Below are positions 38,756 to 48,011 of a DNA stretch of 64,000 nt, piece by piece. Position 1 is the stretch's first letter. Each line of letters begins with the position of its first letter. This DNA comes from Halostreptopolyspora alba (lineage in GTDB: Bacteria; Actinomycetota; Actinomycetes; Streptosporangiales; Streptosporangiaceae): the NCBI GenBank assembly GCA_003725585.1, contig RJMB01000004.1, positions 186,001 through 250,000 of the forward strand. The letters run 5' to 3'. The notes beneath the pieces were generated by a model. The model saw only the letters and a list, made by a program, of their open reading frames with translations, had not been told where the DNA came from and ran no database searches. A program made the position numbers and the translations under genes.

Positions 38756-39973
38756 TCAGGCCCCCTCGGCGGTGTCGAGGGCCTGCTGGAAGTCGGCCCA
38801 CAGGTCGGCGACCTCCTCGATCCCGACGCTGACCCGGATCAGCCCCTCACCGATACCGGCCCGGGAGAGCTGGTCGGCACTCAACGTCCGGTGCGAGACG
38901 CTGGCCGCGTGCGTCACCAGGGTCTTGACGTCACCCAACGACGGTGCCAGCGACGCGAGCCGCACGGCCTCGGCGAACGCCTGCCCAGCCGACCGGCCCC
39001 CGGCCAGCTCGAAGGACAGCATCCCGCCGTAGCCGTCGGTGAGTACCGAGCGCGCGGTCTCGTGGGTGGGGTGCTCGGCCAACCCCGGGTAGTGCACCGC
39101 CGCGACCCGGGGATCGGCCCGCAGCAGTTCGGCCAGTTCCTGCGCGTTCGCGCACTGGCGCGCCACCCGAACCCCCAGCGTCCGCGTTCCGCGCAGCAGT
39201 AGCCACGCGGCGAACGGGTCGAGCGTGGCGCCCAGGTCCACACTCGCCCGCGTGACCCGCTCGTGGGTGTCGGTGTCGGCGAAGACCGCGACCCCGCCGA
39301 GCACGTCGGCGTGCCCGCCCAGGTACTTCGTCGCGGAGTGCACGACGACGTCGGCGCCGTGCTCGATCGGGCGGCACAGCAGCGGGGTGGCGAAGGTGTT
39401 GTCGACCATCGTGGTCACCCCGGCCTCGCGCGCCACCGCCGCGAGCCGCGGGATGTCGGCCACCTCGACGGTGGGGTTGGCGATGGTCTCCAGGAGCAGC
39501 ACGCGGGTGTTCGGCCGGATTGCCGCCCGGACACTGTCGGGGTCGCCCGCGTCGACGGGCGTGACCGTGACACCCCAGCGCTCGACCAGGTCGTCCAGGT
39601 AGGACTGGGTCCCGCCGTAGAGGCAGTTCTGCGTCACCACGTGGTCGCCGGAACGCAGCAGGCTCCACAGGACGGCGGTGATGGCCCCCATGCCGGAGGA
39701 GGCCGCGCGCGCGGCCACGCCTCCCTCCAGGTCCGACATCGCCATCTCGAAGGCGCTGACCGTGGGGTTGTCGTAACGCCCGTAGATGTAGGGGGCGCCG
39801 GGAGTGGCCAGGGCGTTCGCCGTTGTCGCGGTGTCGGAGAAGCCGAAGACGTGCGACTGGTACAACGGGGGGTCGAGCGGGTCACTGCCCTCCACGGAAG
39901 GCACGGGCGGGTGCACGGTCCGCGAGCCCGGGCGCAGGTTCGTCCCGGACCTCGGCGTGTCGTTCGAAGTCAT
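38756..39973 (-). CDS. PLP-dependent trans-sulfuration-type enzyme
   Basis: 405 residues of the Cys/Met metabolism PLP family (cystathionine gamma-synthase/lyase, methionine gamma-lyase). The PLP lysine is K216 in SATKYLGGH; YGRYDNPT at 64-71 and SSGMGAI are also conserved. Start ATG 39973 (MTSNDTPRSG); the much longer open frame upstream is non-coding. Exact activity among family members cannot be decided from sequence. It stands alone, divergent from holA, and its start codon lies directly below a long-range stem with an alternative fold, suggesting RNA-level control. Confidence 0.88.
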   Translation of the reverse strand: MTSNDTPRSGTNLRPGSRTVHPPVPSVEGSDPLDPPLYQSHVFGFSDTATTANALATPGAPYIYGRYDNPTVSAFEMAMSDLEGGVAARAASSGMGAITAVLWSLLRSGDHVVTQNCLYGGTQSYLDDLVERWGVTVTPVDAGDPDSVRAAIRPNTRVLLLETIANPTVEVADIPRLAAVAREAGVTTMVDNTFATPLLCRPIEHGADVVVHSATKYLGGHADVLGGVAVFADTDTHERVTRASVDLGATLDPFAAWLLLRGTRTLGVRVARQCANAQELAELLRADPRVAAVHYPGLAEHPTHETARSVLTDGYGGMLSFELAGGRSAGQAFAEAVRLASLAPSLGDVKTLVTHAASVSHRTLSADQLSRAGIGEGLIRVSVGIEEVADLWADFQQALDTAEGA

Positions 39974-40034
39974 GTGTCCACCCTTTCTCGGTGGAGCCCG
40001 CTGGTGAAGATCCAATTCGGGCGCTGGTGGACAC
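39974..40034 (-). promoter_or_regulatory. candidate translation-control RNA element before the PLP gene
   Basis: In the leftward message GTGTCCACC (40034-40026 region, complement of GGTGGACAC) can pair over nine bases with GGTGGACAC, which ends at the base before the ATG (39982-39974). Inside is a GCCCG/CGGGC stem (40022-40018 with 40000-39996). The 3' arm can instead pair with TCCACC at 39995-39990, with AAAGGG in the loop. The two pairings exclude each other, as in a switch. The remaining gap to holA (to 40367) shows nothing else. Confidence 0.45.
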
Positions 40035-40367
40035 GTCACCGCCGCGTGCCACCCGTGAGGCGATGCTGCCGGTGGTCGTGCTCGTCGTGCTCCTCGCGCG
40101 TTCCCCACTCCGGAGTCCCGCTCACGCTCGCGTTCGACCCGCCACTGGTTTCTCGCCTCGCTGGCGACGTCCGCCGCGGTGGCGCTGGCGGCGGAGCCGG
40201 CCTCCACTGTGGTGGAGCTACGCGTGGGCTGGGCGGAGGATGTGGTACCCGCCCGGCCCACGCCCGTGGGATGAGCTACCCGCCCGCGCCGGTGCCGACC
40301 GGGTGGGGTGACCGGAATTCGCACTCGTGGTCCGGTTCCGTCGGCGGGGCATGGCAAGCTGGGCGGT

Positions 40368-41339
40368 ATGGCATCTGTGTCCGTCTCCGCGCTCACGGCC
40401 GTCGTCGGCGACGAGGATCTGCTGGTCGACCGCGCCGTGGCCGGCATCGTCGCCGCGGTGCGCGCCGAGGATCCCGAGGCCGACGTGAACGACCTCGTTC
40501 CCGACCAGGTGAGCGTCGGAACGCTGGCCTCGGTCACCTCGCCGTCGCTGTTCGGTGAGCGCCGGGTGGTGGTGCTGCGCTCCGCGCAGGACCTCACCAA
40601 GGACATCGTGGCCGAGGTCACGGCCTACCTGAACGATCCCGCCGACGACGTCGTGCTGGTGCTGACCCACGCTGGTGGCGCGAAGGGCAAGGCGCTGCTC
40701 GACTCCGTCCTCAAGGCCGGCGCCACCCGGATCGACTGCGCGAAGCCCAAGAAGGAGCAGGAACGCCTGACGTTCGTGAAGGGCGAGTTCGAGCGGGCCG
40801 GACGCCAGGTCACCCGCGACGCCGCCCAGGCGCTGCTCGACTCCGTCGGCAGCGATCTCCGTGAGATCGCCGCCGCCTGCACCCAGCTGGTCGCCGACAC
40901 CGAAGGCCGCGTGGACGCCGATGTGGTGGCGCGTTACTACCGCGGCAAGGCCGAGGCCACAGGGTTCACGGTCGCCGACCGTGCCGTCGAGGGCCGGCTG
41001 CCCGAGGCGCTCGAACAGCTCCGCTGGGCGCTCTCGGTGGGTACCTCGCCGGTTCTGATCAACAGCGCGCTCGCCAAGGGCGTTCGCGGCCTCGCCGTGG
41101 TGGCGCAGCCGCAGCGGGGGGTCTCCGACACGGACCTCGCCAAGCGGGCGCAGGTGCCGCCGTGGAAGCTGAAGGACCTGCGCAAGCAGGCACGCTCCTG
41201 GTCACCGAGCGGGGTGGCGCACGCGATGCGGGTCGTGGCCGAGACCGACGCGCTGGTCAAGGGTGGGGGGCGCGACCCCGAGTACGCCCTGGAACGCGCC
41301 GTCCTCGAAATCGCCTCGGCGCGGGACCGCCGCGGCTGA
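40368..41339 (+). CDS. holA: DNA polymerase III subunit delta
   Basis: 323-residue clamp-loader subunit. Start ATG 40368 (MASVSVSALTAVVG); the open frame extends 20 codons upstream without similarity. Features: an AAA-like N-terminal domain (VVGDEDLLVDRAV, ERRVVVLRSAQDL), the LLDSVGSDLREIAAACTQL lid region and a C-terminal collar domain. Normally next to comEC and rpsT in actinobacteria; here about 7.6 kb of accessory genes intervene after comEC. Convergent with an amidohydrolase. Confidence 0.94.
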   Translation: MASVSVSALTAVVGDEDLLVDRAVAGIVAAVRAEDPEADVNDLVPDQVSVGTLASVTSPSLFGERRVVVLRSAQDLTKDIVAEVTAYLNDPADDVVLVLTHAGGAKGKALLDSVLKAGATRIDCAKPKKEQERLTFVKGEFERAGRQVTRDAAQALLDSVGSDLREIAAACTQLVADTEGRVDADVVARYYRGKAEATGFTVADRAVEGRLPEALEQLRWALSVGTSPVLINSALAKGVRGLAVVAQPQRGVSDTDLAKRAQVPPWKLKDLRKQARSWSPSGVAHAMRVVAETDALVKGGGRDPEYALERAVLEIASARDRRG

Positions 41340-41496
41340 GGCCGGTACTCGCGTCCAGTCGAACACCGCCGGGCCGCGCTACGCGTTCGGCTCCTCGTCG
41401 CGTGCGTCCGGGACCTGGAAGTGGGCCGGAGCTTCCGTCTGCCTGGGCGGCGCTGGTCCACGCCGGGGCGTAACGGCAGTCCCGCTTCCCCACTGG

Positions 41497-42705
41497 TCAG
41501 CGGATGGTCTCCCCGCCGCGCCACACGCGCAGCGTCTTGAGCCCGTAGGCCCAGGCGAACGCGCCCTCGTGGTCGGCGTCCCACTGGACGATGTCGGCGT
41601 AGTTGCCCGGCGCCAGCACGCCGCGTTCGGTCGTGCCGAGGGCGTAGGCCCCGCCCACCGTGGCGGCGCGCAGCGCCTCCAGGACGCTCATGTTGAACAT
41701 GGCCACCGCCATGGAGATCGACAGCGGCAGCGAGGTCGATCCCGACAGTCCGGGATTGTGGTCGGTGCCCAGCCCCACGGGCACCCCGTGGTCGAGCAGT
41801 GCGCGCACCGGCGGGGTGTTGCGCTCGTGCAGTGAGGTGGTCGGACAGACCACCACGGGGGTACCGGTCCTGGCCAGGGCCAGGATGTCGTCCTCGTCGG
41901 TATCGTTCAGCAGGTCGACCGAGGTGCACTTCAGGTCGGCCGCCATCCGCACGGCACCGTGTCGTGGCCTGGCGCAGGCGTGCATGTGGGTCTGCAGCCC
42001 GGCCGAGCGCCCCGCGGCGAGCAGCCAGTTGGCGTCCTCGGCGGTGAACTGCTGGTTGTCGCAGTAGACGTCGACGCCCTCGGCGCCCGCCTGAGCGGCG
42101 TCGCCCAGCCACGAGCCAACGGCCTCGACGTAGTCGTGCGGGCGCCCGAAGTACTCGGGCGGCACGGCGTGCGCGGCGAAGAACGTCACGTGCAGCCGCG
42201 GCATACCGGGCTCCTCCTCGAGAGAGCGCAGCAGCCGGACATCGGCGAGCTCGCCGTCGCGGGTGAGGTGGTAACCGGTTTTCGTCTCGACGGTGGTGCA
42301 CCCCGACAGCACCCAGTGCCGCAGTCGCTCACGCACCGCGTTGCACAGTGTCCAGGGGTCGGTGCCACGGGTGACGGTCACCGTGGAGGCGACGCCGCCG
42401 CCCGCACCGTTGATCTCGACCTTGGAGGCGCCGCTGGCTCGCATGGCGATCTCGGCGTAGCGGTTTCCCGCGTAGACCGGGTGGCAGTGGGCGTCGATCA
42501 GCCCCGGGGTGACCAACCCGCCACCGAGGTTCTCGACCTCGTCGACGTCGACGATGTCCTCGATCACCCCCGGAAGGCTCTGCGGGAGCTCCGACGCGAG
42601 GCCGACCCAGGCGACCCGGTCGTTGTGCAACAGCATGGCTGCGTTGCTGAGGAGGTCAGTTCCCGTCCACAGCCGCCCGATGTTTGTCAGCAGCCGTACC
42701 GTCAT
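41497..42705 (-). CDS. imidazolonepropionase-like amidohydrolase
   Basis: 402-residue metal-dependent hydrolase closest to HutI. Metal ligands H73 and H75 in DAHCHPVYAGNR, TVETKTGY, VTFFAAHAVPPEY, DVYCDNQQFT, THMHACAR and LGTDHNPGLSG follow the HutI order. Several motifs deviate from HutI consensus as I remember it (for example HADQ is MHAC). No hutH, hutU or hutG is nearby, so histidine degradation is uncertain; another cyclic amide is possible. Start ATG 42705. Upstream gap to hflX holds a terminator. Confidence 0.75.
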   Translation of the reverse strand: MTVRLLTNIGRLWTGTDLLSNAAMLLHNDRVAWVGLASELPQSLPGVIEDIVDVDEVENLGGGLVTPGLIDAHCHPVYAGNRYAEIAMRASGASKVEINGAGGGVASTVTVTRGTDPWTLCNAVRERLRHWVLSGCTTVETKTGYHLTRDGELADVRLLRSLEEEPGMPRLHVTFFAAHAVPPEYFGRPHDYVEAVGSWLGDAAQAGAEGVDVYCDNQQFTAEDANWLLAAGRSAGLQTHMHACARPRHGAVRMAADLKCTSVDLLNDTDEDDILALARTGTPVVVCPTTSLHERNTPPVRALLDHGVPVGLGTDHNPGLSGSTSLPLSISMAVAMFNMSVLEALRAATVGGAYALGTTERGVLAPGNYADIVQWDADHEGAFAWAYGLKTLRVWRGGETIR

Positions 42706-42911
42706 CGTTACATCACCCGCCCGACCTCAAGGTCACGGCCACGGCAGTGGTGATGTGTCGTCACATCGTGGCTGGGCGTGCATAGGCGACCTCGTTCGTT
42801 GGGTGTGCCGGCGAAATAGGGGACGGTGGTTCCTGGCACCGGCGACTCACGAGCCAGCGGTCCCAGAACCGTAGACCATCCACCGATGCGGTGTACACAT
42901 CTTCCCGCAAT

Positions 42912-42953
42912 GTGTAAACGGCGCAACCCCCTCACGGGTTCCGCCGTTCACAC
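42912..42953 (-). terminator. terminator hairpin after hflX
   Basis: An 18-base stem (42912-42929 with 42936-42953) has two mismatches and a six-base loop CCTCAC. It lies 40 bases beyond the hflX stop codon. The rest of the 288-base gap up to the amidohydrolase start shows no gene. Confidence 0.8.
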
Positions 42954-42993
42954 GTTCGCCGGTTCCCCGTCACGGGGACCGCGGCCACCGACG

Positions 42994-44493
42994 TCAGGGT
43001 ACCGTGACGACGTACTCGTCGAGCTTACCGGCGAGCATCTCGGGCACCCAGGCGTGCATGGCGGTGCCGCGTCCGGTGTACTCCTCCTCGACCACGCGCC
43101 CCTCGTCATGGACCCGCGAGACGAGATCGCCCCTCTCATAGGGCAGCATCACGTGAATCTCGCGGTCGAGGGAAGGCAGCGCGCCGGAGAGCGCCCCGAT
43201 CAGCTCCTCGAGCCCGTGCCCGGTGCGCGCGGACACCTCGATGGCCCCTGGTTCCCGGGTGCGTAGCTGGTTCAGCACCACGGGGTCGGCGGCGTCGGCC
43301 TTGTTGAGGACGACGATCTCGGGCACGTCCTGCGCCTCGATCTCACCGAACACCTGGCGCACGGCGGCGAGCTGCTGCTCCGGATCGGGATGCGCGGCGT
43401 CGACCACGTGCAGGATCAGGTCGGAGTCGGTGACCTCCTCCAGCGTGGAGCGGAACGCCTCGACGAGCTGGTGCGGCAGGTGGCGCACGAACCCGACCGT
43501 GTCGCTGAGTGTGAACGCCCGCCCGTCAGGGGTGCGGGCCTGTCGGACCGTGGGGTCGAGCGTGGCGAACAGCTCGTCCTCCACCAGCACGCCCGCACCG
43601 GTGAGTCGGTTCAGCAGGCTGGACTTGCCCGCGTTGGTGTAGCCGGTGATCGCGACCGCCGGCACCTGCCGGACGCGCCGCGTATCGCGCTTGACCTCGC
43701 GGGCGGTGGCCATCTGCGCCAGCTCGCGGCGCAGCTTGGACATCCGGGTGTTGATGCGGCGACGATCGGTCTCGATCTTGGTCTCACCGGGACCGCGCAG
43801 CCCCACGCCACCGTTCCCGCCACCGGCGCGCCCGCCGGCCTGCCGGGACAGCTTGTCACCCCACCCCCGTAGGCGGGGCAGCAGGTAGCTGAGCTGTGCC
43901 AGCTCCACCTGGGTGCGTCCCTCGCGGCTGCGCGCGTGCTGGGCGAAGATGTCCAGGATGAGCGCCGTGCGGTCGACGACCTTGACCTTGACCACGTCCT
44001 CGAGCTGGCGGAGCTGGCCGGGGGCCAGCTCACCGTCGCAGATCACGGTGTCGGCGCCGGTGGAGGCGGCGATGTCGCGAATCTCCTCCGCCTTGCCACG
44101 ACCGACGTAGGTCGCCGGGTCGGGCTTGGGGCGGCGCTGGGTGAGACCCTCGAGAACCGCCGCGCCCGCGGTCTCGGCGAGGTGCTTCAGCTCGTGCAGT
44201 GAGTTGTCGGCGTCGACCTGTGTGCCGCTGGTCCAGACGCCGATCAGCACGACGCGCTCCAGTCGGAGCGAGCGAACCTCGACTTCGTGGACGTCCGTGA
44301 GCTCGGTGGACAGCCCGGGCACGCGCCGCAGGGCACGCCGCTCGGCGAGGTCGAGCTCCCCCTGGTCGGGTGCGCCGCGGTGGTCGGCGTACGGCGCCGC
44401 GCCCCGCGCCGCGGCGCTCGCCCCGGTGTCGTTCTCCTCGTGGAGTCGGCCGTCTCCGGACCGGTTCGGACGGTTGTCGTGAGTAGTAGTCAT
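42994..44493 (-). CDS. hflX: ribosome-associated GTPase HflX
   Basis: 499 residues. ATG 44493 (MTTTHDNRPNRSG) follows GGAGGGAT, so the longer upstream frame is rejected. N-terminal HflX domain (VLIGVWTSG, GLTQRRPKPDPATYVGRGKA), Gly-rich linker GGRAGGGNGGVGLRGPGETK and G domain: GYTNAGKSSLLN, DTVGFVRHLP and NKAD. HflX splits or rescues stalled ribosomes. In streptomycetes it is a neighbour of dapF and miaA; here malate synthase and glcDEF intervene. Confidence 0.95.
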   Translation of the reverse strand: MTTTHDNRPNRSGDGRLHEENDTGASAAARGAAPYADHRGAPDQGELDLAERRALRRVPGLSTELTDVHEVEVRSLRLERVVLIGVWTSGTQVDADNSLHELKHLAETAGAAVLEGLTQRRPKPDPATYVGRGKAEEIRDIAASTGADTVICDGELAPGQLRQLEDVVKVKVVDRTALILDIFAQHARSREGRTQVELAQLSYLLPRLRGWGDKLSRQAGGRAGGGNGGVGLRGPGETKIETDRRRINTRMSKLRRELAQMATAREVKRDTRRVRQVPAVAITGYTNAGKSSLLNRLTGAGVLVEDELFATLDPTVRQARTPDGRAFTLSDTVGFVRHLPHQLVEAFRSTLEEVTDSDLILHVVDAAHPDPEQQLAAVRQVFGEIEAQDVPEIVVLNKADAADPVVLNQLRTREPGAIEVSARTGHGLEELIGALSGALPSLDREIHVMLPYERGDLVSRVHDEGRVVEEEYTGRGTAMHAWVPEMLAGKLDEYVVTVP

Positions 44494-44796
44494 ATCCCTC
44501 CAGCAGGAGCAACACCACGGTGCGGACTGTTCTTCCCGTGATAGTGGCACGACAACACCCGGAGGGCACCCGATTTTCCCGCCAGCCCCCGCGGGAACCG
44601 TGGCCGACCTCACCGGGACGGATGTTCCCGATGACAAAGATCGCGCCAAGCTCCAGCGGAAATTGGTGGATCTTTGATACGGGCGGAAAGTTTCTCCCAG
44701 TGCGGGGGTTCACAGCGTTGACCACGTTTCTGACCGGCGAGTAACGTCGGAGATTCCGCATACCAGAATAAGTTTTCGCCTTGTGAAAGGTTGCTC
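44494..44796. promoter_or_regulatory. hflX / malate synthase divergent control region
   Basis: 303 non-coding bases. A perfect 8-bp dyad CAAAGATC...GATCTTTG (44635-44642 with 44669-44676) encloses an inner CCAA/TTGG pair. GGAAA-G-TTTCTCC (44685-44697) resembles an IclR-type box. TTGACC (44715-44720) with TAACGT 18 bases downstream could be the malate synthase promoter. Confidence 0.5.
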
Positions 44797-46401
44797 ATGG
44801 GTGTCACCAACGGGGTCGCGATCAGCGGTCCGATGCACGAACGGTTCGACCAGATCCTCACCGATGACGCCCTCGCGCTCATCGCCGACCTACACCGCAG
44901 GTACGAGCCCCGGCGCCAGGAGCTGCTGGCCGAGCGCGAGCGCCGCCAGGAACGCATCTCCGCCGGGGCCGACCTCGACTTCCTGCCCGAGACGAGGAAC
45001 GTGCGCGAGGACCCCTCCTGGACGGTCGCGCCGCCGGCGCCGGGCATCACCGACCGCCGGATCGAGATCACCGGGCCGACCGACCAGAAGATGACGATCA
45101 ACGCGCTCAACTCCGGCGCGAAGGTCTGGCTCGCCGACTTCGAGGACGCCAACACCCCGCACTGGGAGAACGTGATCGGCGGCCAGCTGAACCTGCGCGA
45201 CGCCCTCGACCGCCGGATCGACTTCAGCACCCCCGAGGGCAAGAGCTACGCGCTCAAGGACGACTCCGAGCTCGCCACGATGGTCGTCCGGCCGCGCGGC
45301 TGGCACCTCGACGAGAAGCACATCCTCGTGGACGGGGAACGCGTCGCCGGTGGCCTGGTCGACTTCGCGCTGTACCTCTTCCACTGCGGCCAGCGCCAAC
45401 TCGACAAGGGCAAAGGCCCCTACTTCTACCTGCCCAAGCTGGAGAGCCACCTCGAGGCCCGGCTGTGGAACGACATCTTCGTCACCGCGCAGGAGCGCCT
45501 CGGCATCCCCCGGGGCACCATCCGCGCGACAGTGCTGATCGAGACCATCCCGGCGGCCTTCGAGATGGAGGAGATCCTCTACGAGCTGCGCGAGCACTCG
45601 GCGGGCCTGAACGCCGGCCGCTGGGACTACCTCTTCAGCATCATCAAGGTGCACCGCACCCGCGGCCGCCGTTTCCTGCTGCCCGAGCGCAACGCCGTCA
45701 CCATGACAGCGCCGTTCATGCGCGCCTACACCGAGCTGCTGGTTCGCACCTGCCACAAGCGCGGCGCGCACGCGATCGGCGGCATGGCCGCGTTCATCCC
45801 GAGCCGCCGCGACCCGGAGGTCAACGAGCGCGCACTGGCCAAGGTGCGCGACGACAAGAGCCGCGAGTCCAACGACGGCTTCGACGGCTCGTGGGTGGCC
45901 CACCCCGACCTCGTCCCGGTCGCCCGGGAACTCTTCGACAACGTCCTCGGTGACAAGCCGAACCAGATCGACAGGCTCCGCGCGGACGTCTCCGTCAAGG
46001 CCGAGGACCTGCTCGCCGTGGACTCCACCGAGGGCGCCATGACCGAGGCCGGGCTGCGCAACAACGTCAGTGTCGCCCTGCAGTACCTGGCGTCGTGGAT
46101 CGGTGGGAACGGCGCCGTGGGCATCTTCAACCTGATGGAGGACGCCGCCACCGCGGAGATCTCCCGCTCACAGATCTGGCAGTGGCTGCACAACGACGTC
46201 ACCCTGGACGACGGCCCGCGGGTGACCGCCGAGCTCGTGGACCGCGTCATCGAGGAGGAACTCGCCAAGATCCGCGAGGCGAGCGGATCCGCCTTCGACG
46301 AGACGCTGTACCAGAACGCGGTGGAGCTGTTCCGGGAGGTCGCGCTCGCGGACGAGTACGCCGACTTCCTGACCCTGCCGGCCTACGAGCGCATGCCCTG
46401 A
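44797..46401 (+). CDS. aceB: malate synthase A
   Basis: 534 residues. Condenses glyoxylate with acetyl-CoA to malate, the second glyoxylate-shunt step. The family signature [16 protein letters not shown] is intact, as are [13 protein letters not shown] and the Arg-rich [10 protein letters not shown]. Start ATG 44797 with GAAAGG upstream; a TTG two codons earlier is possible. No isocitrate lyase is in the window. It is followed by glcDEF in the same direction but a terminator lies between, so glycolate-derived glyoxylate is a plausible substrate source. Confidence 0.96.
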   Translation: MGVTNGVAISGPMHERFDQILTDDALALIADLHRRYEPRRQELLAERERRQERISAGADLDFLPETRNVREDPSWTVAPPAPGITDRRIEITGPTDQKMTINALNSGAKVWLADFEDANTPHWENVIGGQLNLRDALDRRIDFSTPEGKSYALKDDSELATMVVRPRGWHLDEKHILVDGERVAGGLVDFALYLFHCGQRQLDKGKGPYFYLPKLESHLEARLWNDIFVTAQERLGIPRGTIRATVLIETIPAAFEMEEILYELREHSAGLNAGRWDYLFSIIKVHRTRGRRFLLPERNAVTMTAPFMRAYTELLVRTCHKRGAHAIGGMAAFIPSRRDPEVNERALAKVRDDKSRESNDGFDGSWVAHPDLVPVARELFDNVLGDKPNQIDRLRADVSVKAEDLLAVDSTEGAMTEAGLRNNVSVALQYLASWIGGNGAVGIFNLMEDAATAEISRSQIWQWLHNDVTLDDGPRVTAELVDRVIEEELAKIREASGSAFDETLYQNAVELFREVALADEYADFLTLPAYERMP

Positions 46402-46407
46402 CACTCG

Positions 46408-46434
46408 GGGTGGCGGTCCCGACGGCCGCCACCC
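46408..46434 (+). terminator. terminator hairpin after malate synthase
   Basis: GGGTGGCGG (46408-46416) pairs perfectly with CCGCCACCC (46426-46434), seven bases after the stop codon. A TACTAT at 46457-46462 may be the -10 box of the glcDEF promoter. Confidence 0.7.
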
Positions 46435-46520
46435 GCGGGACCGCTGGCACGTACCCTACTATCAGGCCGGATCTTCGCGACCAGCGACACCGGAAGGCAA
46501 GAGACGGGGAGGGCCGGGTC

Positions 46521-47984
46521 ATGTCGGAAACGGTGCACGCCCTGATTCCGCGGCTGCGCGCGATCTGTGGCGACGACGGGGTCATCACCGACTCCGCACA
46601 GCGCCGCACCTACGAGAGTGACGGGCTCGCGTACCACGCGGCGATCCCCGGTGTCGTGGTGCTGCCGACCAGCACCGAGCAGGTCGCCGACGTCGTGCGG
46701 CTCTGCTCCGAGAACGGAGTGCCGTTCGTCCCGCGGGGGGCGGGCACCGGCCTGTCCGCCGGCGCCCTCCCGCACAGCGGCGGTGTGCTGATCGTGACCT
46801 CCCGCATGCGACGCATCCGCGAGATCGACATCGACAACGAGTGCGCGATCGTCGAACCCGGCGTCGCCAACCTCGAGGTCACCAGGGCGAGCGCGCCGCA
46901 CGGCTACTACTACGCGCCCGACCCGTCCAGCCAGCAGGTGTGCTCGGTGGGCGGGAACATCGCCGAGAACTCCGGCGGGGCGCACTGTCTGAAGTACGGG
47001 TTCACCGTCAACCACGTGCTCGGTCTGGAGATCGTCACGCCCAGTGGCGAGGTGGTGCGCCTCGGGGGCAAGTCCGCCGAGGCGCCCGGCTATGACCTGC
47101 TCGGGGCGTTCATCGGCTCGGAGGGAACACTCGGCATCGCCACCGAGGTCACGGTGCGGCTGATGCGCGCCCCGCAGCGGGTGACCACGGTACTGGCCGC
47201 GTTCGAGTCGATGGACGCGGGGGGCTCGGCCGTGTCCGACATCATCGCCGGCGGCGTGCTCCCGGCGGCCGTGGAGATGATGGACGCGCTGGCGATCGAG
47301 GCGGCCGAGGCGGCGGTGGCCTGCGAGTACCCCGAGGGTGCCGCGGCGGTGTTGATCGTGGAGCTCGACGGCCCGGCCGCCGACGTCGACGCCCAGTTCG
47401 ACGCCGTCACCGAGTTGTGCCGACACAACGGGGCATTCGAGATCCGCACGGCCAGCGACGCGGCGGAGCGCGCCCGCATCTGGAAGGGGCGCAAGTCCGC
47501 GTTCGCCGCGGTGGGCCGGATCAGCCCCGCCTACATCGTGCAGGACGGGGTCGTCCCGCGCACCGCTCTGGGCGAGGTGCTGCACCGCATCTCCGAGCTC
47601 TCACAACGCTCGGGCATCCGGGTCGCCAACGTGTTCCACGCCGGTGACGGCAACCTGCACCCGCTGGTCCTCTTCGACGACTCCGATCCGGAGGCGGGCG
47701 AGCGGGCCGAGGAGGTCTCCGGGGCGATCCTGGACCTGTGCATCGAGCACGGCGGTTCCATCACCGGCGAGCACGGGGTGGGTGTGGACAAGGTCTGTAC
47801 CATGCCGCGGATGTTCGGCCCGGCCGATCTGGAGACCATGGACCGCTTCCGCGGCGCGTTCGATCCCGACGGGATCGCCAACCCGGAGAAGCTGCTGCCG
47901 ACACCGCGACTGTGCGGCGAGCGACCCGGCGTACGCAAAGGCGAGCACCCGCTGGTGGCCGAGGGCACCGCGGAGCTGTTCTAG
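46521..47984 (+). CDS. glcD: glycolate oxidase FAD subunit GlcD
   Basis: 487 residues. Start ATG 46521 (MSETVHALIPRLRAI) after GGGGAGGG; a longer open frame overlapping malate synthase is rejected. FAD-binding PCMH domain with PRGAGTGLSAGALP and CSVGGNIAENSGGAHCLKYG, and a C-terminal oxidase domain with VFHAGDGNLHP. It oxidises glycolate (or D-lactate) to the 2-oxo acid, here glyoxylate, with GlcE and GlcF passing electrons to the membrane. First gene of glcDEF. Confidence 0.94.
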   Translation: MSETVHALIPRLRAICGDDGVITDSAQRRTYESDGLAYHAAIPGVVVLPTSTEQVADVVRLCSENGVPFVPRGAGTGLSAGALPHSGGVLIVTSRMRRIREIDIDNECAIVEPGVANLEVTRASAPHGYYYAPDPSSQQVCSVGGNIAENSGGAHCLKYGFTVNHVLGLEIVTPSGEVVRLGGKSAEAPGYDLLGAFIGSEGTLGIATEVTVRLMRAPQRVTTVLAAFESMDAGGSAVSDIIAGGVLPAAVEMMDALAIEAAEAAVACEYPEGAAAVLIVELDGPAADVDAQFDAVTELCRHNGAFEIRTASDAAERARIWKGRKSAFAAVGRISPAYIVQDGVVPRTALGEVLHRISELSQRSGIRVANVFHAGDGNLHPLVLFDDSDPEAGERAEEVSGAILDLCIEHGGSITGEHGVGVDKVCTMPRMFGPADLETMDRFRGAFDPDGIANPEKLLPTPRLCGERPGVRKGEHPLVAEGTAELF

Positions 47985-48011
47985 CACGTCGCAACGAGGT
48001 AGGGAGCTTCA

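Noticed and set aside
39974..40621. 216-codon upstream extension of the PLP enzyme frame
   Set aside because: Low-complexity Ser/Thr/Arg sequence overlapping holA; the family N-terminus begins at ATG 39973 with a ribosome binding site.
46095..46520. Upstream extension of the glcD frame into malate synthase
   Set aside because: It overlaps the malate synthase coding region in another frame; ATG 46521 has a good ribosome binding site and matches GlcD.
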